Assembly: GCA_945788445.1 (NCBI GenBank)
Contig: CALZMA010000018.1
Coordinates: 1-10,462, forward strand
Source: an uncultured Bacteroidales bacterium
GTDB lineage: Bacteria > Bacteroidota > Bacteroidia > Bacteroidales > Bacteroidaceae
Direction: 5' to 3'
DNA: 10,462 nucleotides
Of the stretch, positions 6,070 to 10,462 are shown piece after piece. Positions within the stretch are counted from its first letter, which is position 1; the number at the start of each line of letters is the position of its first letter. The translations under genes and the position numbers were made by a program. The notes below the pieces were generated by a model. It was given only the letters and a program-made list of their open reading frames with translations. It ran no database searches and had not been told where the DNA came from.

Positions 6070-8694
6070 TTAGAACACTTTCTCAATGTCAGAGGCCATG
6101 AGATAGGCCCGGGAGCCATCGGGGAGTTCCACTTGGAGCCAGCCCGAGGGGTAGGTTTCGAGGATGCGCACGGTAGTTCCCTCGTGGAGCGTGCGCAGGG
6201 GCTTGGCCGTGGCCGAGGGGGAGGTTTGGGCTGCCGTGGTCTGCATCACCACGGCGGCGGCATCTGCCTGCAGGTGTGCCGTCTGGAGGGCGGCAAAGAT
6301 TTCGGCGAGCACTGTACCCAGGCCAAAGAGCACGGCCAAGGTGAGCACGAGGCGTTTCTGCCAGAGGCGCTTCGTTGTCCACAAGGCCAGCAGGCTCAGC
6401 AAGGTGAGCAGCAGGGCAGCGAGGGAGCAATAGCCCCAGGTCGTGGACGAACGGCCATAGACGAGTTGCTTTGCCCAGCTCACGAAGAAGAACTCATCGG
6501 GCGCATCGAAACGGTCCGTCAGCTTCAGCTGGGTAAGTTCGAGGTTGAAGGCTGCATCCTCGTGGGCGGGATGGAGGTAGAGGGCGCGCTGGAAATTGAG
6601 CACCGCCGGACCGTATTGCTTCAGGCGGTAGCGGGCGCAGCCCAGGTTGTAGTAGACATCGGCGCGCAGCTCATCGTCCGCGGCCTTGTCGTTCTGCATT
6701 TCCTGCAAACACTTCGTGTAGGCAGCGACCGCCCCCACGTAGTTCTTGTTCGCCATAGCCTTGTCCGCTTCCTGACGCGAAGGCTGTGCGAAAGCCATCG
6801 ACACAGAGAGGGCGAAGCAGGCAAGCAGGAGGGTGCGCATCGTAGCGCTCTTTTTCGAGGTAGAAGTTTTCATTTGCTTTTCGAGCGTTTCGAGGAGCGC
6901 CTGTGCCTCGCCGAAGGTGGCGGCGTCTTTTCCGGCTTCGACAGGGGCGTAGGCGGCCAGCTGGCATTCGTCCAAGAGCTGGACCAGCTTCTGCTGCTCC
7001 GGCTCCCCTACCCCATGTGCGCCGAGCTTTTCGGGCAACGTGTCGCGCTGTATGTCCATCTTTTCCAAGGACAGCTTGTCGCAGAGATACTGCACAAGCG
7101 CTGCATGGAGCGCGGTGTACGCCTTGGCATGGTCGGTTGCGAGGAGTTTCTGCGCTTCGGCCAGCGAAGCGAGTGCCACGCGGAGGGCACGGCTGCGGCG
7201 GCCGCGCTGGGTGTCACCGCGGAGTGCAGAAATCCGGCGCAGGAAATAGAGCGCAACGCCGAAGGCCACGAGCAGAAGGAGCTGCACAAGGCGGAAGCCC
7301 CACGTGCCCCACTGCGGGAGCAGGTGCCAGTTGCCGCTGTTCTTTTCCGTGTGGACAGGACGAATGTCGCTGCGCAGGAGTGCCAGCTGCCGGTCCACAT
7401 CGCTGTTGGAACGTTCGCCTTTCTCCACATGGAGTTTCACGGGAGCCGTGCGCAGCGTTTCGTAGGCATTCGTTTCGGGGTTGAAGTACACGAACTCCAC
7501 GGCGGGAATTTCGTAGTCGCCCACATTGCGCGGCACGAAGGTATAGTCGAAGTGTAGCGTACCCTTCAGACCGTCCGTGGTAGTCTTCGTCTGGTCGGTT
7601 GTCTTCGCCTCGTAAGTCTCGAAATCCGAGGGGAAGGCCACGACGGGCGGGGTGATGAGTGCCAAGTTGCCCTCGCCCGTCACACTGATGCGGTAGGTAG
7701 CCACGTCACCCGTGCGCGGCGTGTTGCCTTGGAGCGCACCGCTTACCTTGAAGTGTCCCACGGCCCCCGTAAAGGCGGCAGGCTTCGGCGTGGGGAGAGC
7801 CTCCACGTCCAAGTGGAGTTCGGGCACTTTCCGCTGCACTTGCAGGCCCACCGTGCCGCCCCCGTTGAAGAAGAGGTCGAGCATGTCCATGCTGCGGTCC
7901 TGCTGCACGATGGTGCAGTCGAAGGTAATGCTCGGAATGGTCAGCTTGCCTGCCTGCTGGGGGAAGATGAGGTATTGGAGAATGACGCCCGTACGGTAGG
8001 TCGTACCGCCGCGCTGCTCCATGGTGGTTTGGATTTGGTTGCCCGGGAGGGGAATTTCGTGTGAAATGAGTCCCTTGAAGTCGGGCTTCGTGGTGAGCTG
8101 GGTATTGGAGAGCCCTACACCGGCCCTGGCGTGGATGCGGTAGGTAAGTAACACAGCCTCCTGCTCCTTCACGCGGGTACGGCTGGGTGTCACGTCGACG
8201 AAGAGGTCGCGTTCGGTCACAGGACTGCCCGCCTTCTGGATTTCTTCCGCACCTCCCGAGGGAGCGGATTGCCCCTGCTGCGAATGCGAGGCGCCGCCAC
8301 TGCCGCCTCCGCTGGCATAGAGCTTCACGGTGAGGGGTTTGCTGCGCAAGGTGCGGCCTCCCACGTGCACGCTGGCCGGACCGATGGTGGTCTGCCCGCT
8401 CTGCTTGGCCTGGAGAATATAGGTAAAGGTAGTACCCGCATCCTGTTGCTTCTGCGCGCGCGTTCCGTTCAACGTGATTTGCGTACTGCTGTACGTGTTC
8501 ACCTTCAGTCCGCTCCGCACCTCGAAGGCACTGAGCGAAGGGGGCGTGAAGTTGGAAACGTCGGTCGACCGCACCGTAAACGTCAGCCGGTAGTACGCGC
8601 CCACAGGTTCTATTTCAGCCGTAAACTGCTGGGCACGCAGGCCGAAGAAGGAGGTGAGGAGAAGGAGAAAAAATGCTATTCGTCGGGACATCAT
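6070..8694 (-). CDS. batD: BatD-BatE fusion: aerotolerance membrane protein joined to a TPR/SH3 membrane protein
   Basis: One open frame of 874 codons covers what are normally two adjacent genes. Residues 1-21 are a signal peptide. About 22-465 is a long beta-rich periplasmic region typical of BatD, with a Gly/Ser/Gln-rich linker near 128-150. A membrane helix (467-486) and a basic cytoplasmic segment (487-607) follow. Residues 608-636 then look like a second complete signal peptide (KTSTSKK, a Leu/Ala core, AFA|Q). After this come TPR-like helices (about 640-725), two membrane helices (754-772 and 781-803) and a bacterial SH3 domain (830-874, containing GWLQVELPDGSRAYL). That second half matches BatE. 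As one chain the topology is coherent: BatD tail inside, TPRs outside, two crossings, SH3 outside. Bat proteins are linked to aerotolerance in Bacteroides fragilis, with a molecular role still unclear. Separate translation of BatE from an internal ATG, or a sequencing error, remains possible. The double ATG at 8694-8689 leaves the exact start uncertain by one codon. Confidence 0.9.
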   Translation of the reverse strand: MMSRRIAFFLLLLTSFFGLRAQQFTAEIEPVGAYYRLTFTVRSTDVSNFTPPSLSAFEVRSGLKVNTYSSTQITLNGTRAQKQQDAGTTFTYILQAKQSGQTTIGPASVHVGGRTLRSKPLTVKLYASGGGSGGASHSQQGQSAPSGGAEEIQKAGSPVTERDLFVDVTPSRTRVKEQEAVLLTYRIHARAGVGLSNTQLTTKPDFKGLISHEIPLPGNQIQTTMEQRGGTTYRTGVILQYLIFPQQAGKLTIPSITFDCTIVQQDRSMDMLDLFFNGGGTVGLQVQRKVPELHLDVEALPTPKPAAFTGAVGHFKVSGALQGNTPRTGDVATYRISVTGEGNLALITPPVVAFPSDFETYEAKTTDQTKTTTDGLKGTLHFDYTFVPRNVGDYEIPAVEFVYFNPETNAYETLRTAPVKLHVEKGERSNSDVDRQLALLRSDIRPVHTEKNSGNWHLLPQWGTWGFRLVQLLLLVAFGVALYFLRRISALRGDTQRGRRSRALRVALASLAEAQKLLATDHAKAYTALHAALVQYLCDKLSLEKMDIQRDTLPEKLGAHGVGEPEQQKLVQLLDECQLAAYAPVEAGKDAATFGEAQALLETLEKQMKTSTSKKSATMRTLLLACFALSVSMAFAQPSRQEADKAMANKNYVGAVAAYTKCLQEMQNDKAADDELRADVYYNLGCARYRLKQYGPAVLNFQRALYLHPAHEDAAFNLELTQLKLTDRFDAPDEFFFVSWAKQLVYGRSSTTWGYCSLAALLLTLLSLLALWTTKRLWQKRLVLTLAVLFGLGTVLAEIFAALQTAHLQADAAAVVMQTTAAQTSPSATAKPLRTLHEGTTVRILETYPSGWLQVELPDGSRAYLMASDIEKVF
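6787..6873 (-). other. batE: Internal signal-peptide-like segment and candidate internal start of BatE
   Basis: Codons 608-636 of the fused frame encode a basic n-region, a hydrophobic core and an AFA|Q site, as expected for the N-terminus of a free BatE. Two in-frame ATGs (6873-6871 and 6840-6838) could start it. Neither has a strong Shine-Dalgarno, but that is usual in Bacteroidetes. The first ATG sits in an ATGA, the arrangement that couples batB to batC in this window, although here the BatD frame does not stop there. Whether signal peptidase cuts the fused chain at this point cannot be told from sequence. Confidence 0.55.
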
Positions 8695-8714
8695 ATAATA
8701 TAGGAGAATAAAAA

Positions 8715-8722
8715 GGGGGGGG
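8715..8722 (-). repeat. Run of eight C (G on plus strand) between batC and batD
   Basis: The 38-base spacer between the batC stop and the batD ATG contains eight C followed by five T on the minus strand, ending about 20 bases before the start codon. Runs of this length can slip in replication. It is outside both coding frames, so a length change could only affect leader spacing or RNA structure. Confidence 0.8.
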
Positions 8723-8732
8723 ACAGCTGCGC

Positions 8733-9452
8733 CTACCAGTTCTTGTCCAGACTGCGCTGGCGGGGCTGTTGTTGCTTGAGTTTCTCGAGCGTGCGGCGTT
8801 CGGCCTGTCGCGACAGGTTCAGGTATTGTTCCGTCTGCTTACGGTCGCGTTCGGGCTGATTCTTGGGTTTGTCTTGCTGCTTGTCCTGCTGTTCCTGTTG
8901 CTGTTGCTGCTGTTGTCGCTTTTGCGGTTGCTGCTGTTGGCCGCCTCCCCCACCCTTTTTCAGCTGGGCTTGGCAGAGCGCCAGGTTGTAGCGGGTGTCG
9001 TCGGCGTGCGGATTGAGGCGCAGTGCGGCCTTGTAGTGGCGGATGGCTTCTTGGAGCAATTCCTGCTGCTTCTCACGGTTCTGCAGGGCAGCGGTCTGGC
9101 AGATGAACCCCCGGTTGTGCCAAGCCATCGACTTCACCTGCGCATTCTTCTCGCCCTGCACCACCTGGTGGAAAAGGCTGTCAGCCGCCCGCACGTTGCC
9201 CTTGGCCAAATAGACATCGGCGAGGTTGAATGTGGCGCGCGCACTGTTGGGGTTCACCTTCAGCGCCTCGAGGTAGCACTGCTCCGCACCGTCGTAGTCT
9301 TGGGCGCGGAAGCGGCTATTGCCTTGGTGAATGAGGCGATAGGTCGCCGTCTGCCCCAGGGCGCAGCAGAGCGGGGCGAAGGCCACGAGCAGAAGGAGGG
9401 CGCGGCGAATGCGCCCGAGCGAGATTTTATTGTGACGGTCAGAACAAATCAT
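8733..9452 (-). CDS. batC: BatC-like exported TPR protein with glutamine-rich C-terminus
   Basis: This 239-residue protein starts with a signal-anchor or signal-peptide segment (about 15-33, basic residues then a Leu/Ala core, ALG|Q). Residues 37-165 hold TPR helices, with the clearest units at about 37-70, 71-100 and 132-165 (for example NPNSARATFNLADVYLAKG). The rest is low complexity: a glycine run (167-171), a Gln-rich stretch (172-193) and a charged Gln/Arg/Lys tail. TPRs bind other proteins, so a scaffolding role between BatA/BatB and BatD at the periplasmic face is the usual idea. This is inference, as no enzyme motif is present. Its ATG overlaps the batB stop as ATGA, which points to translational coupling and supports this start. 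CC at 29-30 could suggest a lipoprotein, but LPLCC is not a good lipobox. Confidence 0.87.
   Translation of the reverse strand: MICSDRHNKISLGRIRRALLLLVAFAPLCCALGQTATYRLIHQGNSRFRAQDYDGAEQCYLEALKVNPNSARATFNLADVYLAKGNVRAADSLFHQVVQGEKNAQVKSMAWHNRGFICQTAALQNREKQQELLQEAIRHYKAALRLNPHADDTRYNLALCQAQLKKGGGGGQQQQPQKRQQQQQQQEQQDKQQDKPKNQPERDRKQTEQYLNLSRQAERRTLEKLKQQQPRQRSLDKNW
8877..8942 (-). repeat. CAG/CAA-rich tract encoding the BatC glutamine run
   Basis: About 22 codons (residues 171-192 of BatC) are mostly glutamine, with CAG and CAA mixed and the longest uninterrupted Gln run seven residues. The tract is trinucleotide-like, so its length may vary between strains without breaking the frame. Confidence 0.75.
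9449..9452 (-). promoter_or_regulatory. ATGA stop/start overlap coupling batB to batC
   Basis: The batB TGA (9451-9449) shares bases with the batC ATG (9452-9450). The overlap favours re-initiation by the terminating ribosome and fixes the two genes in one transcript. Confidence 0.85.
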
Positions 9453-10462
9453 TTCGAAAAGAATTTAAAGCGTTTGAACCAGCGGCGCGAGGTTTCGCTG
9501 ACACATACCTCGGCAATGAGCAGCAGCACCACGAGCAGGGCCACGGCCTGGAACTGTTCGTTGCGGGCCGTCACCGTGGTGGACGACTCGGCCTGCTTCA
9601 GGCGGTGGAGCTGCGCGGAGAGTTCTTCCTGCGCACTGCCCGTACCGTCGAGGTGGAGGTAAATGCCCTTGCCCGCACGGGCCACACTGCGGCACATTTC
9701 TTCGTTGAGCACGGTGCGCACGGGACGGCCTTCGGCATCGGTCAGGACACCGTAGCCCGTGGGGATTTCCGCGCCCTCGGGCGTTCCCACACCCACCACA
9801 AACACCTGGTGTCCGCGCTTGGCAGCCGCTTCGGCGGCCTCCTCTGCCCCACCCTCGTGGTTCTCACCGTCGGTCACCAGCACGATGGCCTTCCCCACCT
9901 CCTTGCTGTCGGTGAAGGACTTTTCGGCGAGTTCGATGGCTGCGGCGAGGTTGGTGCCCTGGAGCGTCACCATGCCCGGCTGCAGCGCGTCCACGTAGAG
10001 GCGGGCGGCAGCGTAGTCGGCCGTGATGGGGAGCTGCGGATAGGCTTCTCCGGCAAACACGCCGAGGGCAACCTTGTCGTTCTTCATGCGGTCAATGAGG
10101 TTCGTCAGGAGGAGCTTGGCGCGGTCGAGGCGCGAGGGGGCCACGTCGCGTGCCAGCATGGAGTTGGACACATCGACCATCACCACGGCCTCGATGCCTC
10201 GGGCCGACTCGGTCTGCTGCTTCACGCCGTACTGCGGACGGGCCAGCGTTACGACCAGCAGGGCCACCGCCAGGCAGAGCAACACGAACTTGAGGTGCAG
10301 GCGTGCATCGGAGTGGTCCTTGCGCAGGGCACGGACCAAGCGGGGCTCACCCATTCGGCGGAGGGCTCGCCGGCTGCGCACGATGTTCAGCACGTAGAGC
10401 AGGACGAGCAGGGGCAACAGCCAGAGCAGCTGAAGGTATTGTGGGTCTTGAAATTGCAGCAT
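9449..10462 (-). CDS. batB: BatB-like membrane-anchored von Willebrand factor A protein
   Basis: This 337-residue protein has two N-terminal membrane helices (about 11-28 and 57-74), a vWA domain (about 88-285) facing the periplasm, and a C-terminal helix (about 303-320) with a basic tail. The metal-ion-dependent adhesion site is intact: D97-x-S99-x-S101, T170 in LQGTN, and D198 in VTDGENH. ARPQYG just before the domain is typical of BatA/BatB. I call it BatB rather than BatA because TPR batC follows directly and the PQLPITADY, QPGMV and LNEEMC segments resemble Bacteroides BatB. BatA would then lie beyond the window. The family is tied to oxygen tolerance in Bacteroides fragilis, and the vWA domain probably mediates protein contacts in a membrane complex. 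The ATG is the last three bases of the window and gives a normal-length protein, but an upstream start cannot be excluded. Confidence 0.92.
   Translation of the reverse strand: MLQFQDPQYLQLLWLLPLLVLLYVLNIVRSRRALRRMGEPRLVRALRKDHSDARLHLKFVLLCLAVALLVVTLARPQYGVKQQTESARGIEAVVMVDVSNSMLARDVAPSRLDRAKLLLTNLIDRMKNDKVALGVFAGEAYPQLPITADYAAARLYVDALQPGMVTLQGTNLAAAIELAEKSFTDSKEVGKAIVLVTDGENHEGGAEEAAEAAAKRGHQVFVVGVGTPEGAEIPTGYGVLTDAEGRPVRTVLNEEMCRSVARAGKGIYLHLDGTGSAQEELSAQLHRLKQAESSTTVTARNEQFQAVALLVVLLLIAEVCVSETSRRWFKRFKFFSK

Noticed and set aside
6671..6967. A 98-codon minus-strand frame crossing the BatD-BatE junction in another frame, considered as a sign of a frameshift
   Set aside because: The BatD and BatE motifs on both sides are already in one frame, so no shift is needed. 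The overlapping product is Arg-rich and featureless.
6133..7557. A 474-codon plus-strand open frame opposite BatD-BatE
   Set aside because: It is antisense of TPR, membrane and SH3 coding sequence, and no motif supports it.
8769..9662. A plus-strand open frame with a long leucine run, resembling a membrane protein
   Set aside because: The leucine run is only the antisense of the BatC glutamine codons, and the frame crosses the batB-batC junction.
1..10462. tRNA, rRNA, CRISPR array, insertion sequence, integrase or phage genes
   Set aside because: I looked for these on both strands and saw none. Coding sequence fills nearly all of the window and the longest gap is 195 bases.

Overview
This window looks like chromosome of a Bacteroidales bacterium. 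Prevotellaceae or a close relative is my best guess, but the genus is not resolved. The evidence is a Bat (Bacteroides aerotolerance) gene cluster, an exported protein with a BACON domain, a likely type IX secretion C-terminal signal, a TAnnTTTG-type promoter and weak Shine-Dalgarno sequences. Every gene I can support lies on the minus strand, so transcription runs from high to low coordinates. The long plus-strand open frames are antisense shadows.

Region 1 (10462 down to 6070) is the Bat cluster in the order batB, batC, batD, batE. BatB is a membrane-anchored von Willebrand A (MIDAS) protein. BatC is an exported TPR protein with a glutamine-rich tail, and its start overlaps the batB stop in an ATGA. 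BatD and BatE are read here as one uninterrupted 874-codon frame. This frame has an intact signal-peptide-like segment in its middle, which makes it the oddest item in the window. A PAP2-family membrane phosphatase (6027-5344) follows 42 bases later and is probably the last gene of the same transcript.

Region 2 (5343-5149) is the only sizeable intergenic gap. It holds an imperfect hairpin just past the PAP2 gene and a good match to a Bacteroidetes housekeeping promoter aimed at the next gene.

Region 3 (5148 down to 1) has a cytoplasmic ROK-family sugar kinase (glucokinase-like), then two exported proteins. The first is a leucine-rich-repeat protein with a probable type IX sorting domain. The second is a large M60-like (enhancin/mucinase family) zinc metallopeptidase with BACON and CBM32-like modules, cut off by the window edge. 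The spacers are 57 and 43 bases and show no clear promoter or terminator, so the three genes may share the promoter before the kinase. An inferred theme is recognition and cleavage of host glycoproteins at the cell surface, with the kinase feeding released sugar into metabolism. The kinase may equally be a housekeeping gene.

I see no RNA genes, insertion sequences, CRISPR arrays or phage genes. No wholly new system is evident. The best leads are the BatD-BatE fusion and the paired exported LRR and M60 proteins.
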